Made by a program: the position numbers and the translations under genes
Assembly (NCBI GenBank): GCA_030533445.1
Contig: CM060064.1
Coordinates: 39,587,787-39,651,786 of the forward strand
Source: Cyprinodon diabolis
Lineage: Eukaryota > Chordata > Actinopteri > Cyprinodontiformes > Cyprinodontidae
DNA length: 64,000 bases
Reading direction: 5' to 3'
Shown here: one piece after another, positions 25,426 through 36,213 of the stretch
Layout of the letters: every line of letters starts with the position of its first letter
How positions within the stretch are numbered: position 1 is the first letter of the stretch
The notes under the pieces: generated by a model
Seen by the model: the letters and a program-made list of their open reading frames with translations, nothing else
The model's database searches: none
Told to the model about the DNA's origin: nothing

Positions 25426-27044
25426 TTCCTGACATTTTAAATTGAAAAAGCTTTCTGGATGGGAAGCTAAACATCTTCAAACTTGGAAACAAAGCATAGT
25501 GGATTTTTTTTTTTTTCCTGATCTCTTTTCAGGAAAAGACCCGGAAAGAGAAAGCTGCAAGGTGTAAAAACTGAGCTTTTCTTAAAATATTTATATTATC
25601 CAATGAAATGGTGGACTGGTGCTTGCTTCTTCCCTGTCTATCTTGTTCTTTCTGTCCTTAGTTCTTATCCCATCTTTCTTTCTTACCTCCCTTTCCATCT
25701 CCGTGTCTGTTGTATACAATTTTATTCCCTAAATAATTTTCAATATGTTCCATATACAAGTAACAACAATATTATGGCAACAGTCATAAAGGTCTGATTG
25801 TAAAGCAAATCTGTGGGGCTATCATGTAGCTCAAGGAGCTCTGTTCCCAGAGCTATATTGGCAAGATAGGAGACACACACAAAAAAACAAATCTCTGATG
25901 ATCATCCCAACCTCCCTTCCACTCAATTTTCTATCGGTCAATTTCCTATTGAATTAAACTGTTATACATCTTTTAATATATTAGAATAAAGTTTTTCTTT
26001 CTACCGAATACATTTAAAGGTACAAGATTCTAGTCTTGAAAGGCAAACAAAGCTAATGCTTAAGAGTGCATGTTCTTTTTTCTCCCTTTTTTTAGTTATT
26101 TGGTGTTCCTTACCATCTGATGGTCCACTGCAGCTTTCAGGGAAAACAACAGTATTGACCACTGGTTTAAAAGCCACAAAGTGCATGAATTTACTTGAGT
26201 CTGTGTGATTTATTGGGGCTCTAGGGAATTAAATCTTCATCTAAATTTATTCTTCTAAAAACTCTGGCAGTCAAGTTCTATAAATAATTAATCAGCTGGT
26301 GTTAAAATCAGTTTGAACAGAATTTAGAAGCCATATCTGAGTTTATATGAGTAAAAAGGTCACAAGTAATAACTAGTTGGAATTCCATTTGTCAAACCTG
26401 GTTCCTTGTTCAGTTGTGTTGCAGAGGCCTGTTTTTGAATGCCAGTTTTTAAGAAGGTTTATCCCCATTCCCCACAGTATTTGCATTTTCAAAATGAAAG
26501 TTTTTATTGTTCAACAACAGTAAAAGTTGACTGAATATGAAGTTCTGGCTCATAATGGAGAGGCAGAGAAAAATCTCGCAGAGAAAAAAGGAGGAAAGCA
26601 AGCTCAGTGAAGTGAGCCGTTTTATTTAAACCCTCATAATTATTTTCCTCTTCATCAAGCAGGCTGTAACACCTTTTGAAAAAATGATGTTTTTGGTTGG
26701 GTTGCAGACTGTTCTTTACTAAATTTAGCTTGTGGGAAAATATGCACTCATTCTGTGAACACACTGCTGCATATATATGGCTATAGGAATATTTTTCTAT
26801 TACCCAAAAAAGCATTTTTTAACACAGTGTTGTGCTAAGAGTTCTCTTTTAGACATTTTTCTTCTGTTTTGAGTTTTCTTTAAGTGTAGGGTATGGGGTA
26901 AATACTGAAAGTAGTTTTAAAGTTGGTAATCTAACAATTTAAAGTGTTAACAATAATGATAAAAAAGTAAACTACATAGTTTAAAAAATAACTTAACTTT
27001 GCAAAGCAGCATTAATGTGTTCTAATGTAATTCTTTACTATCAG

Positions 27045-27345
27045 GAAGTCCAGAAAATGCTGCAGCTGGAGTTCTGATGAAAATTAAAAAGAGAGATCAT
27101 ATCTCTCCTATCCTAGCTTCTCTTTATTGGCTTCCTGTTAAATCCAGAATATAATTTAAAATCCTCCTTCTCACATGCAAAGCCTTAAATGGCCAAGCTC
27201 CATCTTATATCACAGATATGATTGTTCCTTATATCCCTAAAAGAGCACGATGCTCTGATCTCTCTCATCTGCATGGTTTGCTGGTGGTTCCACATAATAT
27301 ATGACCTTTTCTGGCCTTTTCCACTATAGGAGCCATAGAGAAAAC
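27045..27345 (+). mobile_element. LINE 3' fragment (C-terminal RT region)
   Basis: Translation gives NAAAGVLMKIKKRDHISPIL, ASLYWLPVKSRI, a stop, FKILLLTCKALNGQAPSYIT and PYIPKRARCSDL. This is the conserved C-terminal region of L2/Rex1-type LINE proteins (HISPIL-SLHWLPV; ALNGLAPSYL). No catalytic core is present; 5'-truncated and stop-containing. Confidence 0.75.
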
Positions 27346-29629
27346 TAAGGTCTGCATATTCCTGTAATACTTTGGAGTGAAAAGCTACAGACTGTCAGTT
27401 TATTAATTTACAGTCATGACACATCACATAAGCAGTAAAAAAGTAGATGACCTCTCCTGAATGAGACAGATGACTGCCTTTGGCAATTGTTCGTCTGGCT
27501 GCTTCTATTAACACTACTGATGTTCTTCTGTGTGGACTCACAAACACTTCGTAAAATTAAAAAACATAACATGCCTAAAAATTGATTATTCTGGTTGTTG
27601 AGCATGGTATTAAGCAAATCCTCTCTGTTTTCTGGCTTGAAACAATAAGTTAGGTTGAGTCTGCAATCATTTTAGATTAAATTGTAGATTTCTGAGTTAA
27701 ATGCGGTATCACATATCATGCAGCATCTTAATACTAATAAATAGTGTTATCATACAATTTTGATGGGTTGAGTGGGATTTTAAAATGTACTTACAATATT
27801 TGGAGACTTTTTTCCCAGTTTCTTCTATTTTAGAACATGCCCTTTCAAAAGTAGGTCTTTGTAACTTTATAAGAAGGACTGTATTGAGTTTTCAACGGTT
27901 GCAATAGAATTATTAACCAGTGTCATGTAGAGATAAAAGAAATTTCCAAATATATAGACAACCTGAATGCTAAGTTCTTAGGACCACTACACTCTCTGTG
28001 GGGGTGGGAAGTTAGTTGCATTGATGTCATCCATCTATCATATTGCATTTTACTTTTCTTAGCACCTATTTTTGTTTGTGAAAATCATTCATCTTTATTT
28101 ATGGTGATTCTAGCAAACAATTCAGATGCAGAAGGACTCTTAGATTTCATAGCAGTAGAATAAACAAACTAAATGTTTTAGATGACCTTGTGATTTGGTT
28201 AATTTCATAAATCAAAAGATTATTCAATTCAGCAAGATTCCATTTTAAAGCCCTGCCTTGCTGGAAAACAGATAAAACTAATACATTCAATTAAAAAAAC
28301 TTGTTCTGATTAGTTGTAAATGAAACAATTACAGTTCTTCAAGTAATAATTTAGCATTTTTTGATCCTTAAGTTATTTATTTTTTATTTTTGTAAGATCA
28401 AAAACAAAAAGCCCCAAGACAACATGGCAGTCCCCATTTTCACATATTCCAAAGTTATTATACAAACACCCATTCGGTAGCAGTCTGCTCACAGACTGTC
28501 AAAATCAATAAGCCAACATTGTTGTTTTTACCCCCCTCCCACAATAACAGCTTCCTTGATAGGATGATAGCAGACCAAGCCTGAGGCACTGACATATTTT
28601 TCTCTGTTGTGTCCCACGTTTCTATTGGGCTTTGACAGAAAATGTGTTTTGTGTGTGTGTGTGGAGACATGCCCTCCATGAGGTTCATTGCCTTAGGCTG
28701 TGTATGTGTGAATGAGGGCGGGGGGGTGTGGGTTAAAAAAGCTCCAACCCATCTGTGGATGAGATGGGTCACATCTGCATTAGAACGGTGAAGGAAGCCC
28801 TGTTTGTTGAAGATGCCAAGCATGAACTAATCAACAATACCTGCTGGTTTGATTGTGCCAGCTGAAGATACACAGTACAAAAAAAGGCACAAAAAAAAAA
28901 TAAAAAAAATAAAAACAGAACAAAAAGGAGGTTTTTGGAGCACCATATGGTTAGAACACAAAATAAATCTACATAAATTCTGGCATAAGCCCAAATAATC
29001 TTTTAAAGATGTCTTGAATTTTAGTTTTCATCTGTTGTATCTCACACTTTTTTTTGTGAGCTCCATAATACTGAGCTATTACTCTACATCTGGAGGCTCT
29101 AAAACAGATGATTAGTTTTCTGACAAAACTTCGACAATATGTAATGACGAGATTATCAGCAGCATCTCTTTAAAACAGGTGTCAGTCAGAGAGACATTAG
29201 GAATGAGCTTTTAGATTGAATTGTTGCTTCCCAACAACTGGAGATCCCCAAATAGATTGTAGATAGAAAACACTTGAAATTCCCTGCCAGTTTAACTCCT
29301 AGAGAATGTCTCCGCCATCAGTGTGAGACCACTCAGGGAAACTAGCGTTTACACGCTGCTGATGTGTTTGCATTGGACACATTAACAGGACACTTGGTTT
29401 GTTTGTGCTCTCTGCAGTTATAACTGCTTTCTGAGCCCATTTGGGAAAGACAGCAATTACTTACCTGTATTCCTGATCGGTGAAAGTTAATACACACTGG
29501 AATAACATTTCATGCCATTTCAAGACATTTAGCAAGCTGTGTATTGTTTCTATTGCCATTAAAGAAATGTTTTGAAATAATTCTGGTTATGATATTTCAC
29601 TTCTACCTTTGGCAAAATTTGGGAAAAAA

Positions 29630-29850
29630 AACAGTCAGTATCTTGTGTGACCACCATTTGGCACATGCAATGCATCACATCTCCTTCGCATAGAGTTGAA
29701 CAGGTTGTCAACTGAGGCCTGTGGAATGATAGTCCACTCCTCTTCAATAGCTGTGCAGTCGCTGGTTATTGGCAGAAACTGGTACACTCTGTTGTATACG
29801 CCGATCCAGAGCATCCCAAACATGCTCAATGGGGGACATGTCCAATATTA
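29630..29850 (-). pseudogene. Tc1/mariner transposase C-terminal relic
   Basis: Minus-strand reading from about 29845 gives DMSPIEHVWDALDRRI, containing the third catalytic acidic residue (E of IEHVWD). After a frame change comes SDCTAIEEEWTIIPQASVDN and then SMRRRCDALHVPNGGHTRY, the usual C-terminus of one fish Tc1 family. The rest of the element, including its other TIR, was not found; distinct from the intact Tc1 at 41387. Confidence 0.8.
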
Positions 29851-30179
29851 AATAGTTTTTAATATTGTAATCTATAGGTTAAATTGTTTTTTTGTTTTTT
29901 AAGTAAATAGTGTAGGGGTTTGAGAATAGGGACAAGACACTGTTAATGATCTGCAATGCAATTTGAAAAATCTGAATTTCTTTGTCAGTTTGAGGACCTG
30001 AATTCTGATCACAAATAAAATAAGAAATGAAACTAAATAAAACAAGGATTTCTATTACTTTTTAAAAATATTAACATCGCTGTTGTATTTTTTTCAAAAA
30101 AAACAATGCTTCTATGGTAAATTCCCAGTTATTAAATAGCATGTTTTCAAGTCAGGTTATTTGAAAGTACTTTATGCTA

Positions 30180-30390
30180 AATTCAGTGATTCACACATTT
30201 AAAAACTGATGGCGGCAAGCTACTATGTAGCACCAGCTGCCCTGTGGCACACTGGCAGAAATGAGGCACCCAGTCACAGGCGCCACCGGACACTCTGACC
30301 ATCAGTAAGTTATGCAGGCGAAGTGTGGCCAAAGACAGCGACTGATGCAGACATAGGTGGGGTTCCAACTCGGGTTCATGGACTTCTAAA
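30180..30390. repeat. Interspersed repeat copy 1
   Basis: It shares with 31725-32038 the ordered motifs ctgatgg-ggcaa-cta, agccacagct/caccagct, cac-ggcagaa-tgaggc, acaggcgccacc and tctgacca. Same orientation; truncated at both ends relative to copy 2. Confidence 0.7.
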
Positions 30391-31724
30391 TCCTAAAGTT
30401 ATCATGGTGGTCATTTAGCCTTGTGTAGGAACAGAGGCAAATGGAAAAAGTTGTAGAGGATTGCCTTTGTGCTACTTTTAGGCCCATCCAAGCTAATCTT
30501 TACAGACGATAATCATATAGATATACATATATTATATTCTGGAATTAACATGCTTTTCTCTTGAGAAATCCAATAAAATGAAACAAAAAAGTTAAGCATG
30601 ACAAATTTATCTGATGGTTAAAAACCTAAATTGTTCCAGAGTAAAGCTATGTTTGCAGGGATTTGCTTTTTTTTTTTTCCTCTCCCAACCCGATGGTATT
30701 TTCAGGAACAAATAGGCTGTGTTCTGCCTTGCTGAAGCATAACACAGAGCATAAATGAAAATATAAATATGGACAGGCAGAAGATTGATGGCAAAAACTG
30801 CTCTCTTTATTCATGCACAAAGTGGTGTGTTAGTATATGTGTGATTAGCGATGCAGCTCACAGAACAGCAATTTAAAGCTTCACTTTTAAACGAGCAGTT
30901 TAGAGAGCCGACATTTATTTACAGCTTGACAAACCTTCAAACGTTGTGTTGTTTGAGCTAATGGACTATTTTGAAGTCTCTTTGAGATCTTAGCAACTCT
31001 GCGTCAATTTAAGTATTACAAAAAGAGTCCACAGAGGAGGACATGTTAAAAACCTCAATCAAGGGACATCTTCAATTGTGTAAACTTCTCAAACTGTGAA
31101 CAGATTTAGCAAAGGTCATTTATAATAATAATAATCCTGTAAGAACTTGAGTAGGTGCTTATTTGGACACTCATTAGTTATCTTTCATCAGTCTAGGCTT
31201 TGGCTCAAAATTATAGTTGATTATACAAGGTTATTGACAAACAAAAGAAGAGCTACCGTACATCACCATTTTACTCCGCCCTCGCTTTCAGAGAGCTTTT
31301 GTTTGATTTATTCTTGCACATTTGCTAGTGCATAAAAAAAAAAAAAATCACACAAAAAAATAAAAAACATAAACCTTTAATAATTTATCTGGATCTGATG
31401 TACAGAAGTAGAGTCTTAGCCAGCAGACAACCATCACTGACAGGGTCACCTGTCCTCATTTTTACTCTCCTCTACTGTTCCTCTTAAACACATAATACCC
31501 CAAAACCTTGAATCATTTCTATTCCAACCATCCATTTAATGATAAGGATTATGGTGTTTTATGGACTTGAGTCTTAAAGTTTAGATTTTTTATTAGACCC
31601 ATTTTTTTCAAGAATGAATGACTGCGGATGTGCGTCTTAATAAATATCTTATAGAAACTCACTAAAAAGTTAATCCATTCTAGACATTTACTTAAAAAGC
31701 TCTTAAAATGTTTGTTTCTTTAAA

Positions 31725-32038
31725 TGGTAAATGGCTTGTACTTTTATAGCGCTTTGGTCAAAGCGCTTTATACTACAATCATTCATTCACCCATTCACTC
31801 ACACACTGATGGTGGCAAACTACATTGTAGCCACAGCTGACGTGGGGCTCACTGACAGAAGTGAGGCTGCCGTACACAGGCGCCACCAGGCCCTCTGACC
31901 ACCATAAGTAGGTGATACGAGTGAAGTTTCTTGCCCAAGGACACAACAATACTGAAAGCTGGAGCCGGGCTCAAACCAACAACCCTCCCGACTGCAGGGC
32001 GAACTCCTACACTCGATGCTACTGTTGTCCCAGTCAAG
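31725..32038. repeat. Interspersed repeat copy 2 (more complete)
   Basis: It begins aatggtaaatggcttgtact and tatagcgctttggtcaaagcgcttt (an AAAGCGCT inverted pair), then cattcattcacccattcactc. It ends with ttgcccaaggacacaacaa and a gggctcaaaccaacaaccct B-box-like string. A very common fish repeat; class not assigned. Confidence 0.7.
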
Positions 32039-32180
32039 TCAAATTTCTCAGAATAAGGGAACTGTAATTAAGACGTAAAACATATGTTTTAAATAAACAA
32101 AAATAGTAACCTACTGAAAAACCATTAACTGTACGGCACAGGCAAGTCAACGTAACTGAGTAAATGTAACTAGCTTCAAT

Positions 32181-33253
32181 TAGGGCTGATACAATTATCA
32201 AATTAATTGTGATTAATCGAGTATTGAAATAATCATCAACTAATTTAGTAATCAATTAATCATTAACTGAGCTATCTCTATAGTTATGCTGCTATAGGTT
32301 TAGACTTTTGGAGGACATAGGGACCCCCATTTCATCATTCTGCTTCATTCTCTCACTATTCTCCTATTCTGCAGAATCTGTTAGTTCAATCTCTAACATT
32401 CTGCTCTCTCTGCTTTTCCTCAGAGTAGCTTTGCCTTGTCTGTGCCTGTTTGGCTGTGACGCCATCCTGGAGAGAAATATCAGCTTTGCTGCTTCCATCA
32501 ACACCCTTGTTTATAGATGCTGGAGATCGGCCTGTTTTCCAGTGTAGTCCTGTTTCTCTGACTGTGACTGGCTGGATGTGCTCTGTCCGTCCTCTGGCAT
32601 GGTAGCTGGCTTGGAGCTGGTCTGCCTGGCTGTGTGTTTCCTGGACGGGGCTGCCTTTTGCAGCTGCTTTTTGTCTCTGCTTCTGTCCCCTTGAACCCCA
32701 GTCGGCCTCGGCAGATGGCTGCTCACACTGAGCCTGGTTCTGCTGGAGGTTTCTTCCTGTTAAAAGGCAGCTTTTCCTCTCCACTGTCGCTACAAGCATG
32801 CTTAGTGTGAGGGATTGTATTTGAGTCAATGAGTTAATGCAATCAACTGGTTTTCCTTAGAAAACTTTGAATCAATTTGACTGTATGATCTGGTTAAACT
32901 GTAAAGTGCCTTGAGATGACATGTGTTGTGAATTTGGCGCTATATAAATAAACTCGATTGAATTGAATAAACTGGATTATAGAGACTCTAAATTGCATTT
33001 AATTGACAGAGCAACCCCCTTAGACCAGTAATTATACCAAAATTGTAAAAAAAAAAATATGTAAAACATTTTGCATTTAAGATTAAAAAAAAACTTTTTC
33101 ATGTGTCAATATGCTCTATCCAGAGAAGTGGAAAAGTTTTAATTTCTCCTGGTTTGTTTTTGTAAAAAAATCTTCTTTGGCTCTCTGATTATTAATTGAA
33201 ATAATTCTCGACAAATTAATCAATTTGCAAAATAATCGTTAGTTGCAACCCTA
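32181..33253. mobile_element. hAT-like element with nested retroposon
   Basis: The left end TAGGGCTGATACAA and the right end, reading TAGGGTTGCAACTAA on the other strand, form imperfect TIRs. Both ends carry ATTAATCG/AATTGATTAAT-type sequence common in fish hAT elements. The flanking octamers GCTTCAAT and GCTACAAC agree at 6 of 8 positions, fitting an aged 8-bp TSD. Its interior is filled by the repeat at about 32305-32974. Confidence 0.6.
32305..32974 (+). mobile_element. Retroposon-like repeat nested in the hAT-like element
   Basis: It contains the well-known fish repeat blocks ctgagcctggttctgctgga, ggtttcttcctgttaaaagg and gtaaagtgccttgagatgac. It ends ggcgctatataaataaactc followed by gattgaattgaa, a short-repeat tail. 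Frames on either strand (for example 147 codons, minus, 32386-32829) are incidental. Confidence 0.65.
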
Positions 33254-33950
33254 GCTACAACCCATCTCTGCATAAACTAATTTGACATTCTCGTTCATTA
33301 TGACTACAACTGATAATCAGAAAACTTTGACTTAAACTTCTGCATCCTTCCATTGTCAAGGCGACCAGTTGAGCATAACTGACAAGGACTGAGCTAAACA
33401 TTTCGACAGATGTTTGGGTAAACTGCTCTACTTTGAATTCTCCTCATGTGGTGTGGTCCTCGCAGTTAACCGCAAACATCCTTCCTCTCATCTGCCTCCT
33501 GATTAAATTGCCTTAAAGTATCAATCCCATTTAATTACCGTCATTATCATCAATGAGAAATCACCAGTGCCCAAAACGGTAGGGTTAATTAGGCTTTCAG
33601 GGACACAGAGATTATTTATCTGGGGTCGCCTGCAAAGGAAAGATACGAACTGGGACTTTAACTCATGTTGGTTGTGCTCAGTTTACTAACCAGCTCACTC
33701 AGTACCCTTATTTTCACTTCGACTCATTATCCTCAAGCTGCTGGCTCCTTGTTCTCCTATCCTGATCTCTTTCTCTCATTTCTTCCCTGTTCTCATCATA
33801 ATCTACAGATTTCTGCAGGTACTGTACCAGCCCTGTTTAGTTTTCAGCTGATATCCTTTAGTTTTTATTAACCCTGAACAGATTAACACAACTAAAGTTT
33901 CTTTTATTTGTAGCAAACAGTTATTGTAAAAGGATCATCATCACAACTAA

Positions 33951-34551
33951 GGCTACGTTCACACCGCAGCCTGAAGTGACCCAAATATGATTTTTTGGGC
34001 CATATGCGACCTGTATCTGAACTTTTCATGGCTGTCTGAACAACACAGATCCGATTTTTTCCAATGCGACCCAAGCCACTTGGCTATGTGGTCCTGAATC
34101 CGATATGAATCTGATCTTTTCAAATGCGAACTGTTTCTGAACCGTCAGGTCTCGTTCATCCGACCTGAACGCAATTATTACCCGACAACTGTCACTATTC
34201 TGGGTCTTGCTATGAAGAAGCGGCACGAAAAACAACAGCCATGGCGGACGATGATGCAGAGAGCAGTATTTATGTTTAACCATCTTGAAAAGATTGAGTT
34301 TTTAAGATTGGGAAAGATCGCTAGATGCGCTCCGTCACTATCATCCATGTTTACTTCCGTAAAAAAGAGCAAGTTGGCCTGTGATGTCATTGCGTCCTCT
34401 ACTGCTCATGTGGGACACTTGCATTGTATGACTGTAGTTCAGACAGGAGATCACATACAAGTCGCATATACAGTATTTGAAAAAATAAATAAATAAATAA
34501 ATTACAAAAAAATCTGAATTGAGCATAGAGGCCTGCAGTTTGACTGTAGCC
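33951..34551. mobile_element. Harbinger-like MITE, TAA target duplication
   Basis: TAA precedes (33948-33950) and follows (34552-34554). The ends are ggctacgttcacaccgcag and the complement of ggctacagtcaaactgcag, giving imperfect TIRs of about 19 bp. A 3-bp TAA/TTA duplication is typical of PIF/Harbinger. Several short frames overlap; none resembles a transposase. Confidence 0.6.
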
Positions 34552-35629
34552 TAAGTTTAATACACATGTTAAAAAAAATGAAGCAGCTAATTCAAAAAGG
34601 AGAAACAGCCAAATGCAGTTTATTAACTTATTACTAGTCTATTAAGTTTAAAAATTTTTGTAGAAATTTCAATAATGCAGTACTTATTTTATTAGTTATC
34701 GTTTTTAAGACATTTACATTATAACATTTTTAACATGTAACCATTTTAGAACATTGATGAGCAGCAAAGCAAATCTGATTAATATAATTCCTGTATTAAA
34801 TGAAATATTGCCCATAATGAATACACTGATGTAAAAAATGTGCATCTCTGGCCTGAAAGTGATTCATGTACAGATCAGACTGATTATAGCCTGAAAGAAA
34901 CTGCCTGCTGTCCAGGTAAGAAGAAATAGTCACCTGTTTCGCATCACCGACTGTGTCAGCCTTCACGATCAATCTTCTAGTTCCCTCTTCTCACAGTTTA
35001 TCACTCAGATGCTTAACTGAGATAGTCACACATTTTACTGGCTGGAAGCTGCAGCTTTGGCAGCAGAGAAGAAGGGGTGACTGAAACAAGTAGCAGGACT
35101 TTGATTACTTGCTTCTAAAGACATTAAACCTGAGCTGACTGAGTACATCACTGACATTTAACTGCTCATGGCAGTTCGTCCATTTTTGCACCGATCAAGT
35201 TACTGCAGGTTCTGTGACCTTTGACATCTGTAGAGCAGCTGTTTTCAGCAAACTAAGGGTAACTCCAGGTAAAAAGTATTTCTGACAGGGTGTTATGTAT
35301 AGTTGGTCTGCCTTAATTGATAATGTTTTGGTCTCTTTAAGTGTTCTTAAAAACCTTTATAAGTAATTTGTGGTAGAAGATATATGGTTTATTTTATAAG
35401 ACGACAGAAACATTTCTATTTGTGTCTAATATTAAAATCTGATTAAACTTTTAATGTTTTACAAAGCTAAGGATCCCCATAACTATTTATACTGTATTTA
35501 CACTAGATTTGTAGGGAATATATGAAGATTGACCTTATATTACTGATTTGAGTGAGTTATTAATAAATGTCAATCTGCCAAACTTAGTTTGAATGTTTAC
35601 TGCTTTATATGAAACTGAAACCAGCTTAC

Positions 35630-35870
35630 TTTTTGGGTGGCACCTGTCCCACGTTGACCCGGATGCACATGACTTTGCGGGTTTGCACTCCCATGGAGCA
35701 CAGACCCTGATCCTCTCCATTGGGACGTGCAGAGGTGTTCAGGGATGCTGTTGATGGGTCTTCTGTGCATGGCCCCCAGGGTCCTGTCTGCCAATGGTAA
35801 ACTATACAGGCATGTTCATTACAGTTCCGCACCTCCTGAAGGGCACTGCTGTTTGGACACAGGGAGCCAC
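35630..35870 (-). CDS. thsd7a: thsd7a internal exon D
   Basis: It begins GGSLCPNSSALQEVRNCNEH, continues ACIVYHWQTGPWGPCTED and ends with a Cys-poor variable segment (STASLNTSARPNGEDQG), then LCSMGVQTRKVMCIRVNVGQ and VPPKK. NCNEH, YHWQTGPWG and RVNVGQV are strongly THSD7A-like. The split TSP1 module with a W-x4-W motif is characteristic of this family. Acceptor attctcag (35871), phase 1; donor AAAAA|GTAAGC (35629), phase 2; 241 nt. A TTAA-flanked MITE ends about 24 nt upstream of the acceptor, so the branch point may lie in or beside it. Confidence 0.93.
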
Positions 35871-35894
35871 CTGAGAATGAAAAATAAAAAGTCT

Positions 35895-36213
35895 TTAACC
35901 CTGTAATGCCAAATGTATCATATTTGATACAAACGGTTTCTGAAATGTTTTGCGTGTGACACATTTTGCATAATTTAATGGTAAAAACTTTGCTCAAAAT
36001 CCTATTGTATACAATCAGATATACCTGATAACAGAGGGCAGAAGACTACACAAAAATAATCTTTACTTATCGCATAGTAATAAATTATTAATATCAAAAA
36101 TGTATTTTTTTTTTTTTTTACATATTTTGTTAAAAGGCCAAATAAGGACTTCAAATCAGAAAAATGTTATTTTCTGTTTTGTTTTATTCTTGGATCGATC
36201 TTTAAAGGGTTAA
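35895..36213. mobile_element. piggyBac-like TTAA MITE
   Basis: TTAA followed by CCCTGTAATGCC at one end and GATCTTTAAAGGG followed by TTAA at the other. Near the left end is a small palindrome, TGTATCA-tatt-TGATACA. CCC...GGG termini in a TTAA target are typical of piggyBac-type MITEs. TIR similarity beyond CCCT-TAA is weak, so the call is tentative. Confidence 0.5.

Larger units (their letters stand above)
20152..35629 (-). other. thsd7a intron D-E (15,478 bp)
   Basis: The largest intron in the window. From 20152 to about 25090 I see only AT-rich DNA, with a 28-bp palindrome at 24861-24888 and CAAA-rich tract at 23281-23325. Then come a tRNA-headed repeat (25098-25425), a LINE 3' fragment (27045-27345), a Tc1 C-terminal relic (29630-29850), two copies of one repeat family (30180-30390, 31725-32038), a hAT-like element with a nested retroposon (32181-33253) and a Harbinger-like MITE (33951-34551). 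The remaining parts look unique. Confidence 0.8.

Noticed and set aside
28458..28823. 121-codon minus-strand frame over a GT/GGGTG-rich stretch
   Set aside because: Low-complexity histidine/threonine content and no family resemblance.
32386..32829. 147-codon minus-strand Q/S-rich frame
   Set aside because: Falls within a common retroposon-like repeat; antisense chance frame.
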